A stretch of DNA of 64,000 bases from Pantoea ananatis LMG 2665 (GCF_000710035.2 NZ_JMJJ01000010.1:186001-250000); one strand, 5' to 3'; shown: positions 27,801 through 36,807, counted from the stretch's first letter. Program-made: numbers and translations. Notes: generated by a model from the letters alone, not told the origin.

Positions 27801-27827
27801 TTATCGGTATTAAAATGATTAGCTTAA
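27801..27827 (-). promoter_or_regulatory. Candidate sigma-28 (FliA) promoter for second chemoreceptor
   Basis: On the minus strand: TTAAGCTA (27827-27820), an 11-nt spacer and ACCGATAA (27808-27801), compared with TAAAGTTT-N11-GCCGATAA (5 of 8 and 7 of 8). It is 31 nt upstream of the start codon. The element upstream of the other chemoreceptor has the same quality and spacing. Confidence 0.6.
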
Positions 27828-28331
27828 TAGTGACGCGATAAATAATGTGATCTATGACAATAACTAAGAAATAAAAGCGGCTTTTCTGAAGAGAGAAAAT
27901 GTTAGCGAGCCCTTGGGGAACATCGTCTCAATGATAAAAGGCAGCGCGGCTAAAATGTACCATCAGATACATTATTGTGATCTGAGAATAATAAAAAGGT
28001 CCACGGTTTGCGCCCATGCGTCGTTATTTTGCACACCCGATGCCTGTATTTTCACGTGAATATAATAACGCTTTGAAATAATAATGAAAACCTGATGCCC
28101 GGCGCTTTTCTCCCACTGGCGTTATTCGTGCAAGCGATGCAGAGGTTAGCGGATGTCAGGCGTGCTGGCGCAATGGAGGGCGAACAATATTCTGGAAGGC
28201 TGCAGCAAGGGCGAATGCAGTTTATGACAGGCATAAAAAAACCCGCACAAGGCGGGTTCTTTTCACAACGACTTAACTGCTCAGGCTGTTGCCATCATCG
28301 CTATCGTAAGCGGTCGTGAGGGCATCAGCTG
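27828..28331. other. About 500-bp AT-rich intergenic region with the csp terminator
   Basis: Between the second chemoreceptor promoter and the cold-shock gene. The only clear element is a rho-independent terminator read on the minus strand at 28240-28258 (ACCCGC / GCGGGT stem, then seven T), about 75 nt past the csp stop. A plus-strand open frame of 75 codons at 28095-28319 has no ribosome site and overlaps the terminator, so I do not call it. Confidence 0.6.
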
Positions 28332-28544
28332 TTACAGAGCAACAACATTGCCAGCTGAAGGACCTTTAGGGCCGTTCTCGATTGAGAACTCCACTTTCTG
28401 GCCTTCATCTAATGTTTTGAAATCGCTGCTCTGAATAGCAGAGAAATGTACGAATACATCTTTGCTGCCGTCCTGAGGAGAAATAAAGCCGAAGCCTTTA
28501 TCAGCGTTAAACCATTTTACTAAACCAGTCATTTTAGTTGACAT
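28332..28544 (-). CDS. CspA-family cold-shock protein
   Basis: 70-aa single cold-shock domain that binds single-stranded RNA/DNA and melts mRNA structure. It has RNP1 KGFGFISP and RNP2 DVFVHFSAI, and starts [20 protein letters not shown], nearest to CspA/CspG rather than CspE/CspC. I chose ATG 28544, with AAAGGA upstream; the open frame extends to 28571 but those residues are not family-like. A long apparent leader precedes it, as expected for cold-inducible members. A terminator follows at 28240-28258. Confidence 0.93.
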   Translation of the reverse strand: MSTKMTGLVKWFNADKGFGFISPQDGSKDVFVHFSAIQSSDFKTLDEGQKVEFSIENGPKGPSAGNVVAL

Positions 28545-28740
28545 AGATGTGTCCTTTTCATTTTGAGCCACGCAAGGTGACGAAGATGGCCTGTTTTGCA
28601 GATTTTACTTATTGGGCACTTAGGAGGAGGCTCATGAAGAAGGGCATCTGGGAATGACGCTTGAACTGAGGACTGCTTTACTAAAACTGCTTTCATAAGG
28701 TCTGTGTTCCAAACCGATGTCGCTACACTATAGAGGTTGA
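28545..28740 (-). promoter_or_regulatory. Long 5' leader of the cold-shock gene
   Basis: About 190 nt without a gene separate the start codon from a TATAGT -10-like element near 28731. E. coli cspA has a leader of about 160 nt that senses temperature by refolding, so length and position fit a cold-inducible leader. I could not identify an exact cold-box sequence. A minus-strand frame of 74 codons across the leader is taken as a shadow. Confidence 0.4.
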
Positions 28741-28923
28741 ACATATTAAGCAAGGTTTAATTTTATTTAAGTCAGACAGGCAGGCGGCCATGTAGCAAAC
28801 CCGGCCAGCGCACGGCCTTGCGCTGGCCACGGCCCGTTGTTGAACAGGCCCGCTTATCCCGATCGCCACCACCCCATTCATTTCTGCTTTCCTGGGGTTC
28901 TGCCCATCCAGATCAATAAACAA

Positions 28924-28945
28924 GAATAGTTATCATTTGTATAAT
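28924..28945 (+). promoter_or_regulatory. feoA promoter with possible Fur box
   Basis: TATAAT at 28940-28945, 33 bp before feoA, is a perfect -10 with an upstream TG-type extension. The overlapping stretch AATAGTTATCATTTGTAT resembles a degenerate Fur box (GATAATGATAATCATTATC). Fur control is known for feoABC in relatives; here it is inferred from partial match and position. Confidence 0.45.
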
Positions 28946-28977
28946 CCCTTTCTGCTGTTACCGGAACGGATAAGGCC

Positions 28978-29202
28978 ATGCAAATTACACCAGGTACAAC
29001 CTATCGCATCAGGGGATACCAACATTCTATTCATCCCGCCTGGCGGCAAAAATTATTAACTATGGGCATGTTACCCGGCACGCTGATTGAGGTCGTTCGG
29101 ATCGCACCGCTGGGCGATCCCGTGCAGGTCCGCACGCGTCGCGTGAGCCTTGCGGTCAGGCAGCAGGACCTGGCGTCCGTCATGCTGGAAGAAATACGCT
29201 GA
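28978..29202 (+). CDS. feoA: Ferrous iron transport protein A
   Basis: 74-aa SH3-like cytosolic protein that supports FeoB-dependent Fe2+ uptake. Marks are YRIRGYQHSIHPAWRQKLL, MGMLPGTLIEVVRIAPLGDP and VQVRTRRVSLAVRQ, typical of FeoA. Its TGA overlaps the feoB ATG (TGATG), indicating translational coupling. Confidence 0.95.
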   Translation: MQITPGTTYRIRGYQHSIHPAWRQKLLTMGMLPGTLIEVVRIAPLGDPVQVRTRRVSLAVRQQDLASVMLEEIR

Positions 29203-31523
29203 TGAAAACATTGACTCTTGGCCTGATTGGCAACCCAAATACCGGCAAAACCACGCTGTTTAACCAGCTTACTGGCGCACGTCAGCGCGTCGGCAACTGG
29301 GCTGGCGTCACTGTCGAACGTAAAGAAGGGCAGTTTTTTACCGCCACAACGGATGTGCGACTGGTGGATTTGCCAGGCACCCGCTCGCTCACCACCTGTT
29401 CGGCGGACGGCTCTGTTGATGAAAGCATCGCCTGCCGATACCTGTTTGACGATCACGCCGACCTGATTGTGAACGTGATCGACAGTTCAAACCTGGAGAG
29501 CCATCTTTTCCTGACGTTTCAGTTACTGGAACTGGGGGTTCCCTGCATTGTGGCGCTGACTATGCAGGACATTGCGGCCAGCCATAACATTCGCATTGAT
29601 ATCGCTGCACTCTCAGCCCGTCTGGGCTGTCCGGTTGTCACCCTGACTTCTACCCGTGCTGACGGCATCGCTAAGCTGAAAGACGCCATTGATAGCTGGC
29701 AAAAAGAGATCGCGCCGCCGCCGGTGGTGTACCCGTCCGGGATCGAAGCAGCGATTTCCCGGCTCCGCGCTATGATGCCCGGCGAGATCAGCGCGCAAAA
29801 ACAGCGCTGGCTGGCGTTACAGCTACTGGAAGGCGATGTTCACAGCCGTGAGGTTTGTCCTGCGGCCGTAGCGCATTTGCCCGAGATTGTTGAGGAGGCT
29901 GGCGGCGATCCGGCGATGGTGATCGCCGACAGCCGTTATCAGGCCATTGCGACGCTCTGTGCCGCCGTCAGTAATATTCAGCAGTCGGCGCCGGGCACGC
30001 TGACTGAAGGACTGGACAGCATCGTGCTCAACCGGTGGGCAGGTATTCCAGTTTTTCTGGGTGTGATGTACCTGATGTTTGTTCTGTCGATCAATATTGG
30101 TGCCGCCCTCCAGCCACTATTCGATAGCGGTTCGGTGGCGCTGTTTATTCATGGCACGCAATGGCTGGGTTTTCACTTTGACTTTCCCGACTGGGTGACG
30201 GTGTTTCTGGCACAGGGAATCGGTGCCGGAATCAATACCGTGCTACCGATTCTGCCGCAGATTGGCCTAATGTATCTGTTTCTCTCTTTTCTGGAAGATT
30301 CCGGTTACATGGCGCGTGCAGCATTTGTTATCGATCGCCTGATGCAGTCGCTGGGCCTGCCCGGTAAATCCTTTGTTCCCTTAATCGTCGGCTTTGGCTG
30401 CAATGTGCCATCCGTTATGGGCGCCCGCACGCTCGACACACCCCGTGAGCGCTTACTTACGGTGCTGATTGCGCCCTTCATGTCCTGCGGCGCTCGTCTG
30501 GCCATTTTTGCTGTATTTGCCGCCACGTTTTTTGGGGCTTACAGCGCCAGCCTGGTCTTTTCCCTTTACGTGCTGGGCATTGCTGTGGCGATTATCACCG
30601 GGTTGATCCTGAAACATACGCTGCTGCGTGGAGAAGCGTCTCCGTTTGTGATGGAGCTGCCCGTCTATCATCGTCCCCATCTCAAGAGCCTGCTGATCCA
30701 GACCTGGCAGCGCCTGAAAATGTTTATCATCCGTGCCGGACGGGTCATCATTTTAGTGAGCATGGTTATCGGTCTGCTCAGCAGCTTTTCGTTTAACGGA
30801 TCGACGGTGGACAATATCAACCAGTCCGCCCTGGCCTCAGCCAGCAAAGTCGTCACGCCAGCACTGCGGCCAATCGGGATCACTCCGGATAACTGGCAGG
30901 CCACTGTGGGCCTGGTCACCGGCATTATGGCAAAGGAAGTGGTGGTTGGAACGCTGAACAGCCTCTATGTCGGAGAAGATGTGCAAAGCGGTGCCTTTGA
31001 TCCGCAGCACTTTGATCTGTTAGGTGAGCTGGGCGACGCACTCACAGAAACCGGCAACAGTCTGCAAGCGGCGTTTCGCCTGAGCGCGCTGGCAAATCCT
31101 ATCGAGGCCAGCAAAGGAGACAGTGAAATAAATGCCAGGCAGATGGGCGTGATGAGTGCGAAGTTTGGCAACGGCTTTGCCGCTTACAGCTACTTAATTT
31201 TTGTGCTGCTTTACGTGCCCTGCGTCTCGGTTATGGGGGCGATTGCCCGCGAGGCTGGAAGAAACTGGATGCTGTTTTCATTCTTTTGGGGTTTAAACGT
31301 CGCCTATTCCGTCGCCACGCTGTTTTATCAGAGCGTCAGCTTCCGCAGCCACCCTGGCGTGAGTGCGCTTTGCCTGATCGGTGTCGTAATGGTCAACGCT
31401 GTGGTGTTTGTTCTGCTGCGGCGATTCAGCACGCGCGTGAAGGTGACGCCTTTTTCCAGCGTGGCAACCTCAGTGGGTTGTGGGGGCTGCCAGGGATGCG
31501 CCAAACATCAGCATACAGGTTAG
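29202..31523 (+). CDS. feoB: Ferrous iron transporter FeoB
   Basis: 773-aa inner-membrane Fe2+ permease. N-terminal G domain: G1 GNPNTGKTTLFNQLTG, G2 around WAGVTVERKEG, G3 DLPGTRSL; the usual NKxD is replaced by TMQD as in enterobacterial FeoB. Two Gate motifs follow, including FVPLIVGFGCNVPSVMGAR with the conserved Cys, and the FeoB_C core IAPFMSCGARLAIFAVFAATFF. The C-terminus is Cys-rich (VGCGGCQGCAKHQHTG). No feoC is recognisable downstream, although E. coli has feoABC. The frame after the TAG stays open for 44 codons to 31658 without a family match. Confidence 0.95.
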   Translation: MKTLTLGLIGNPNTGKTTLFNQLTGARQRVGNWAGVTVERKEGQFFTATTDVRLVDLPGTRSLTTCSADGSVDESIACRYLFDDHADLIVNVIDSSNLESHLFLTFQLLELGVPCIVALTMQDIAASHNIRIDIAALSARLGCPVVTLTSTRADGIAKLKDAIDSWQKEIAPPPVVYPSGIEAAISRLRAMMPGEISAQKQRWLALQLLEGDVHSREVCPAAVAHLPEIVEEAGGDPAMVIADSRYQAIATLCAAVSNIQQSAPGTLTEGLDSIVLNRWAGIPVFLGVMYLMFVLSINIGAALQPLFDSGSVALFIHGTQWLGFHFDFPDWVTVFLAQGIGAGINTVLPILPQIGLMYLFLSFLEDSGYMARAAFVIDRLMQSLGLPGKSFVPLIVGFGCNVPSVMGARTLDTPRERLLTVLIAPFMSCGARLAIFAVFAATFFGAYSASLVFSLYVLGIAVAIITGLILKHTLLRGEASPFVMELPVYHRPHLKSLLIQTWQRLKMFIIRAGRVIILVSMVIGLLSSFSFNGSTVDNINQSALASASKVVTPALRPIGITPDNWQATVGLVTGIMAKEVVVGTLNSLYVGEDVQSGAFDPQHFDLLGELGDALTETGNSLQAAFRLSALANPIEASKGDSEINARQMGVMSAKFGNGFAAYSYLIFVLLYVPCVSVMGAIAREAGRNWMLFSFFWGLNVAYSVATLFYQSVSFRSHPGVSALCLIGVVMVNAVVFVLLRRFSTRVKVTPFSSVATSVGCGGCQGCAKHQHTG

Positions 31524-32385
31524 GGCGTTTGCCGTGCGACGAATCAGCGCCCGGAACTCGCCTCTGTTGCTGTTGGCGTGATGGGCGCAATGGTACTGAT
31601 GGTCCGACGCCAGGGCGTTGTCAGTTGCCCCGATCCTGAAAACCACTGTGCCCGCTGACAACAGCCTTAATCACGCGGCAGTTGATTGGCCCTCAGCCTG
31701 TTTCGATTTAGGTACAATACATAGTGCGTGCTCATAGGCCCGTGTGAGCATGACGGCTACCGGCCAAAATGTGATGTTTAAAAAAACAGGCCGTTTAAGC
31801 AAAAAAGAGTATTCGATATATCAGCCGCGTGAATATTTAGCGTGGCGATATATCTTCAATACACCGATGCATGAAGTTAAACGTTAATTAAACACGATGG
31901 CGTCTTCTGCTTTATATATTTATTTAGTTGTGGACTTTGCTGTTTTTTTAGTTATGCCGCCTTTAGCATTTTGATGGCTATTATAAGGATATTCTTATTC
32001 CTGAGACAGAATCCTCACTTCCTCCCCGTAAGACTACGATTAAGAGAGTCCTGATTTCGCATTGTGGGGCGGTTTGTAGAGCCGGCTTATTGCGAAAACG
32101 ATCCGCATTTGTGTAAAGTGGAATATACCATCCTTTGTGCATTTCAGACGGTATTCCAGGTCCTTTATAAATTACAGAATACTCCTAATTTATCTGTTAT
32201 TGTTTTGTTTTTTTTGGTTTTTTTTATCACTGGAGTTCTTTAAAACATTTTGATACAAAAATTGACGATGTGCCTACATACGACTGATTTAGAGTAGCCA
32301 AAAATTGTTCAAATAAAAAATAGTTGGGACTAACTGGCCATCTCTCTGCATTTCATTTTAATAAATTTGTCACACCAGAGGTTAT
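31524..32385. other. 862-bp AT-rich intergenic region between feoB and the glycosyltransferase
   Basis: No convincing gene. The first 135 bases continue the feoB frame after its stop (44 codons, internal ATG at 31581) and might be a feoC relic, but I see no FeoC similarity. A TACAAT -10-like box lies at 31713-31718, followed by a hairpin TGCTCA / TGAGCA (31729-31750). Long T-runs occur at 32205-32227. The stretch probably contains the promoter and a long leader of the polysaccharide genes. I looked for a JUMPstart/ops element and found none. Confidence 0.5.
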
Positions 32386-33384
32386 ATGATTAATAATCAG
32401 CAGGGCCCTTTAGTGTCATTTATTGTGCCCGTTTACAATGGCGCCGAATTTATTGCGCGCTGCGTTAAGAGTATTCTTAAGCAGCCACAGGCTGAGCGCT
32501 GTGAACTGATTCTGGTGAATGATGGATCCAGCGATAATTCACTTGAACTGTTGAATGAATACCAGAATTATCCTGGTGTATTGATCATCGATAAGCCTAA
32601 TGGCGGGGTTTCTTCAGCGCGTAACTGTGGGCTGGACGCCGCAAAGGGTACCTTTATTTCTTTCGTTGATGTTGACGATTTCCTGCCCCCACGTGTACTT
32701 GATACCTGGCTGATGCTCATGAAGGACGATGCAATTTTAGCCGTAGGCGAATCGCGTACGTTTTCTCATGATGGGGAACCTCTGTCAGAGGTAACAGAAA
32801 ACGACACACAGCGCTGTATGAGTGCGGATAAGGCGATAAGTGAACTGCTGTATCACACGCCCAGGCACGGTCTTTGCGATAAGTTTTTCCGCCGAGACAT
32901 CGTGCAGCAGCAGCAGTTGCGCTTCCGTGAAGATATCTTTAACTTTGAAGATCTGTTGTTTGTCATCAGTTATTTGTCTGCTGCGCGCCACGGGCAGGTC
33001 GTGTTTAGCCGTCGTGTGGTTTATCACTATGTCGAATCAAGAAACTCTGCCACGCGTTCGGATCTTAAAGAAAAACACTTCACCTATGTCCGGGCGTTTG
33101 CAGGAATTAAAATGCTGCTGCTGCGCCCCCATGAACGCTTTTACTACTTTTTGTTCCTGAAGGTGACCGCTTCGCACATTTACAAAGCACTGCACAGTAG
33201 GGAGTTCAACGCTGCGTTTGTTAAGCAATATATCGATCTCTACCGTCAAAATTACCGTGCTTATTGCGCCGCCGGTGTCATTCCGGATGCATGGAGCCTG
33301 TACTTCACCTTTTTCTTTCTGTCTCCGCGGCTGGTATCGGGGCTGCGTCACTTCGCACAGAATGTGCTGAGGGCACGGTCGTGA
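32386..33384 (+). CDS. Family 2 glycosyltransferase
   Basis: 332-aa GT-A fold glycosyltransferase, presumably acting on a surface polysaccharide. Residues about 8-110 carry the GT2 core: VSFIVPVYNGAEFIARCVKSI, LILVNDGSSDNS, PNGGVSSARNCGLDAAKG and the metal-binding SFVDVDDFLPP (D-x-D variant). The C-terminal 150 residues are family-specific and helical. An AGAGG site precedes the ATG. Its stop overlaps the GTG start of the flippase gene, so the two are coupled. Sugar specificity cannot be read. Confidence 0.9.
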   Translation: MINNQQGPLVSFIVPVYNGAEFIARCVKSILKQPQAERCELILVNDGSSDNSLELLNEYQNYPGVLIIDKPNGGVSSARNCGLDAAKGTFISFVDVDDFLPPRVLDTWLMLMKDDAILAVGESRTFSHDGEPLSEVTENDTQRCMSADKAISELLYHTPRHGLCDKFFRRDIVQQQQLRFREDIFNFEDLLFVISYLSAARHGQVVFSRRVVYHYVESRNSATRSDLKEKHFTYVRAFAGIKMLLLRPHERFYYFLFLKVTASHIYKALHSREFNAAFVKQYIDLYRQNYRAYCAAGVIPDAWSLYFTFFFLSPRLVSGLRHFAQNVLRARS

Positions 33385-34685
33385 AACAGAAGCTACAAAA
33401 CTCCCTGTGGATGATTATTGAGAAGCTGGTTGCCGTCTTTGGGCTGATGTTCGTCACCTCTTTTGTGGCGAAATACGTGGGGCCTGTGACGTTCGGCGTC
33501 ATCGCGATTTCGATGCTGATATTCCAGTTTATCCAGTCGGTTGCCATGATGGGCTGCGACGTCATTCTGCTCAAACGCATTGCGCAGAACCACCGCTCTG
33601 GCATCCGGCTTATGGTGCCCGCCGTCATGCTGGTCTTTGCCATCTACTGCGTGTTGTCTGTGATTGGCATCATCGTGATGCGTGAGGAGATGAGTGCTCA
33701 GGCTTTTGTCTTTATCTGCGCCGCCGCGCTGGCCTGCCTGTTTTCTGCTATCGACCTGATTAACATCTATAACGAAGCGGTGTTGAATGCCAGGCTGAAT
33801 GTCATGGCGAATCTGACCGGTCTGCTCATCAGTCTGGGCATTCGCTATGGAATTTCGTACTACCAGCTCGAACCTGAGTTGCTGGCGATTCCGATTGTAC
33901 TGGCGACTTTTATTCCTTTCGTCATTAAAATTTGCGTGTTTGGCTGGTACCACAGGCATTCTCAGGTACGAGCGCCGCTTCCCAGGCTGAGCCATATTCG
34001 CCGTTACAGCCGCTATATCCTTCAGGCCGGGCGTTCGCTGGTGATGTCGGTTATCGCGATTACCATTTACACCCGACTGAATCAGCTCAGCGTCTCTTGG
34101 TTTTTAGGCCTGAAAGAGGCGGGTATTTTTTCGGTCGCGATGACGTTGTCAGTGGCGTGGGTGTTTTTGCCTAATGCGCTGCTGGCTTCTTTCTATCCGG
34201 CTCTGTTTGCCGAACGCGATCCTGACGTGGCCGTGGTGCGGGCCCAAAAACTGCAGTTGCTGGTCATTGCCGTTTCACTTGGTGTGATCCTTGGCATCAT
34301 CCTTGTCGGCCCGTGGTTTATTGCGCATTTCTATGGCGCGGCCTACACCGAAGCAATTGCGCCCATGGTGCTGTTAAGCGTTGGTGCCATGTTCGGTGTG
34401 CTGAGCAGCGTAATGGACAGATTCATCATCAAGTACAACGGTTATCGTTATCTGATCAAAAAAACGTTTTGTGTGTTGGCCGTGTGTCTGGCAACGACGG
34501 TAACGTTGGTGCCGCTGTTTGGCATCACCGGAGCGGCGATAAGCGTTGTCATTACCGAGTTTATGGCTTTCACCGTTCTTAATTATTTTTTCCGTGGTCA
34601 GCCGATGATGAATATTCATAAAATATTCATCCAGCCGGGTAAATTATGGTTCCTGATTAACCGTACCCTGTTTTCTGGCCGGTAA
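33381..34685 (+). CDS. Wzx-type polysaccharide flippase
   Basis: 434-aa membrane protein with about 12-14 helices, of the MOP/Polysacc_synt flippase class that moves lipid-linked glycan units across the inner membrane. The N-terminal half fits Wzx proteins (VAKYVGPVTFGVIAISMLIF; MGCDVILLKRIAQNH). I chose GTG 33381 because it overlaps the upstream TGA as GTGA and gives a normal N-terminal amphipathic start; the frame is open further upstream, but inside the glycosyltransferase gene. No wzy polymerase or sugar-nucleotide gene is adjacent, so the locus looks reduced or split. Confidence 0.85.
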   Translation: MKQKLQNSLWMIIEKLVAVFGLMFVTSFVAKYVGPVTFGVIAISMLIFQFIQSVAMMGCDVILLKRIAQNHRSGIRLMVPAVMLVFAIYCVLSVIGIIVMREEMSAQAFVFICAAALACLFSAIDLINIYNEAVLNARLNVMANLTGLLISLGIRYGISYYQLEPELLAIPIVLATFIPFVIKICVFGWYHRHSQVRAPLPRLSHIRRYSRYILQAGRSLVMSVIAITIYTRLNQLSVSWFLGLKEAGIFSVAMTLSVAWVFLPNALLASFYPALFAERDPDVAVVRAQKLQLLVIAVSLGVILGIILVGPWFIAHFYGAAYTEAIAPMVLLSVGAMFGVLSSVMDRFIIKYNGYRYLIKKTFCVLAVCLATTVTLVPLFGITGAAISVVITEFMAFTVLNYFFRGQPMMNIHKIFIQPGKLWFLINRTLFSGR

Positions 34686-35087
34686 GTTAAGCTTTTATGA
34701 AAGGTATTATTATTTTTGAGAAATAATACCTTTCATCATATTGAAATACATTCTTTGAGATTTAATTTCCTCGTCGATTATCTGTAGGCTTCAGATAAAT
34801 ATTATTTTTATAATCCTGCAAACCTGCGGGAGGCGTACGTATGCCTTTATTATTTCATTCATTATTTTATCTACAGTATTTGATTAAGGTTAATTACTGA
34901 TCTTCGATGCCGGAATTATACCTGTTTACAGTCAGTTTAATTTAGCGCTTTTATACTGTGATCGTGGATTTATAAATAATTAAAAAGCTCATTTTCTCCA
35001 GGGAGATAAGGAATGAAGGCGGCTAAACAGCGCCAGTTTTCCTCTGCCCGATAGTGCCATGACGTATGCTGGTTACGAGGTTTTAAA
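34686..35087. other. 402-bp AT-rich intergenic region with a 14-bp hairpin
   Basis: Just after the flippase gene is a perfect 14-bp inverted repeat, TGAAAGGTATTATT / AATAATACCTTTCA (34698-34711 and 34722-34735), with a 10-nt loop; it may terminate the flippase transcript. The rest is AT-rich with no convincing gene and probably carries the promoter of the next glycosyltransferase, suggesting a separate transcription unit. Confidence 0.6.
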
Positions 35088-36083
35088 ATGAATGATAAAT
35101 ATTTATTCAGTATAATAATACCGGTTTATAATGCCGAGAAAACGGTGATGCGTACGCTGCAAAGCCTTCTTCTCCAGACATTTAAAAATTATGAAATCAT
35201 TCTGGTCAATGATGGCAGTAAAGATAACTGCGCTGCGATCCTTGAGGAGTTCAAACAGTACAATAATTTTAAAGTCATTACTCAGGATAATGCCGGGGTT
35301 AGCGTCGCCCGCAATACTGGACTGGAAGCGGCATCGGGTGACTATGTTATCTTTATCGATTCCGACGACTGGGTTGACAGTGATTTTCTTGCTGTATTTC
35401 ATCAGCACCTTTACTCAGGCATTCCACAACCTGTTGATCTGATGGTAGGGAACCTCAAGTGTGATCGCGTAGGCGACCTTTCGACTTACGGTTATTTTAC
35501 GCAACCCGAGATTCCGGCCGTCCTGGGCGAGATAGAGCTCAGCGATAATATTGGTTATCTTCATAACAAGTGTTACAGAAAAAAAATTATCGATGATTTT
35601 AGTATTCGCTTCACTAAAGGCATTTCGATGAGTGAAGATCTCCTGTTTAATCTTAACTATTTCTACTACATCGATAACCTGTTTGTTTTCGACAGTGCCT
35701 CCTATCACTATGATGATGTAGAGAACTCGCTTTCAAAGAAACGCGTACTGTATGAAGAGCTGCTGGATCGTAAACATTACCTCAACGACTTATATCAAAG
35801 GCTGCTGGTTAAGTATAAAAACGGCGATATGGCCCGCTTTTCTACTGGAATAACCAAACGTAAGCTGACGCTGGATATGCAGATCGTGACCGCGATGTAC
35901 TACACCACGCTGAATATTAATGAGGTGCGTAACAGCATCAAGCGTATTAAAGAGAAGCGTTATCCTGAGAATGTCCTGGGGCTGTTAAACAGAAGCGAGA
36001 AAGTGAAGTATCATGTCATGAACGTCAATGCCAGAGCGGCCTATCTGGTGCTGTATATGCTCTACAGATTGCGTTTTTTTTAA
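35088..36083 (+). CDS. Family 2 glycosyltransferase
   Basis: 331-aa GT2 enzyme. Core motifs: FSIIIPVYNAEKTVMRTLQSL, IILVNDGSKDN, DNAGVSVARNTGLEAASG and VIFIDSDDWVD (DxDD metal site). The C-terminal part is basic and helical. It is only broadly similar to the upstream GT2, so not a recent duplicate. GAGG precedes the ATG. It has its own intergenic leader and is visibly AT-rich against the flanking backbone. IS remnants follow, which may have cut off further polysaccharide genes. Confidence 0.9.
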   Translation: MNDKYLFSIIIPVYNAEKTVMRTLQSLLLQTFKNYEIILVNDGSKDNCAAILEEFKQYNNFKVITQDNAGVSVARNTGLEAASGDYVIFIDSDDWVDSDFLAVFHQHLYSGIPQPVDLMVGNLKCDRVGDLSTYGYFTQPEIPAVLGEIELSDNIGYLHNKCYRKKIIDDFSIRFTKGISMSEDLLFNLNYFYYIDNLFVFDSASYHYDDVENSLSKKRVLYEELLDRKHYLNDLYQRLLVKYKNGDMARFSTGITKRKLTLDMQIVTAMYYTTLNINEVRNSIKRIKEKRYPENVLGLLNRSEKVKYHVMNVNARAAYLVLYMLYRLRFF

Positions 36084-36184
36084 GATTCAAACTGTCGCCT
36101 GTTTTCATTATTCACTACTAGCCTTCTGGTGCAGGGCGGGGCATGTTGTTGTTTTAACTTTACCTGGTTTTGCGATTTCCGGAT

Positions 36185-36304
36185 CGCCAGCATCAGGCGC
36201 TGTTTTTCAAGCGTCAGTTTGTTGAGGCATGCATAAGAGCGCGGGCTGTTGAATGCCGTCAGCCAACGCTCTGTGATTTTCCCAAATTCAGTCAGTGTCC
36301 TTGA
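36185..36304 (-). pseudogene. IS3-family transposase OrfB C-terminal remnant
   Basis: About 40 codons on the minus strand read LTEFGKITERWLTAFNSPR, followed by a C-L-N-K-L-T pattern. This resembles the end of IS3-type OrfB (E-x-x-E-W-L-x-x-Y-N-x-x-R-P-H-x-S-L-x-x-x-T-P), with the conserved P-H changed. No integrase core precedes it, so it is a decayed fragment. Confidence 0.55.
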
Positions 36305-36429
36305 GCGATATAACAACCCGTCTGGCAGGTCGTCACGTCCAGTTGAAACGCGGAATAAGAGCACGCTGGGTGGGTTTTATCGCTTTGATCAATGCCAGCA
36401 TCGGGCAACGACCCCATGAGATTGATGGA

Positions 36430-36609
36430 TTATGATACACAAGAGTGATTTATCCCCTCTTCAATAAGAGAAAAAACGTCATCAAGAACATCATAATAAG
36501 TGGCTTCAGACTCGCGTTCTTTCCAGATGTCGTAAGCTGAACTGTAGACGAATTCCAAAATAGCCGCGATAGTGTGTGGCCTGATGTCTTTTAAAGGATC
36601 GACACCCAT
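36430..36609 (-). CDS. Small hypothetical protein, 59 aa
   Basis: Clean reading frame with an ATG start (36609) and TAA stop. The protein is acidic and helical: it begins MGVDPLKDIRPHTIAAI, has the middle block EFVYSSAYDIWKERESE and ends near DVLDDVFSLIEEGI. Composition looks like real protein, not a shadow. No family is recognised. The Shine-Dalgarno is weak, and an in-frame stop lies two codons upstream. It is flanked by IS3 remnants on both sides, so it may be a cargo gene or the truncated end of a larger gene. Confidence 0.5.
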   Translation of the reverse strand: MGVDPLKDIRPHTIAAILEFVYSSAYDIWKERESEATYYDVLDDVFSLIEEGINHSCVS

Positions 36610-36678
36610 TTTCAGTCAATCGCCACGGGTTTAACCGCCCTCTCAGCGTCAGTAGAAATGACTTAATGAGAGGTGTCC

Positions 36679-36807
36679 ATGAGCGGTAAGCGTTATCCCG
36701 AAGCGTTTAAAATCGAAACAGTGAAACAGGTCGTTGATCGCGGCCATTCTGTTTCCAGTCTCGCACTACGCCTCGATATCCCCACCCACCGCTTCACGCA
36801 GGGATAA
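36679..36807 (+). pseudogene. IS3-family transposase OrfA N-terminal remnant
   Basis: Starts MSGKRYPEAFKIETVKQVVD and continues with the helix-turn-helix S-V-S-S-L-A-L-R-L-D-I, the standard start of IS3-type OrfA, then breaks off after 42 codons. The leucine zipper and OrfB are missing here. An OrfB-like fragment lies 370 bp to the left on the other strand, so this is probably not one simple element. Confidence 0.75.

Noticed and set aside
28529..28753. 74-codon minus-strand frame in the csp leader
   Set aside because: Overlaps the expected structured leader and the csp start in another frame; no independent ribosome site.
31700..31770. Possible JUMPstart/ops element before the polysaccharide genes
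   Set aside because: GGCCGGTAGCC is only similar to ops (GGCGGTAGC), has an extra base and lies on the minus strand.
36185..36807. One intact IS3 element
   Set aside because: OrfA- and OrfB-like fragments are both truncated and on opposite strands, and no terminal inverted repeats were found.
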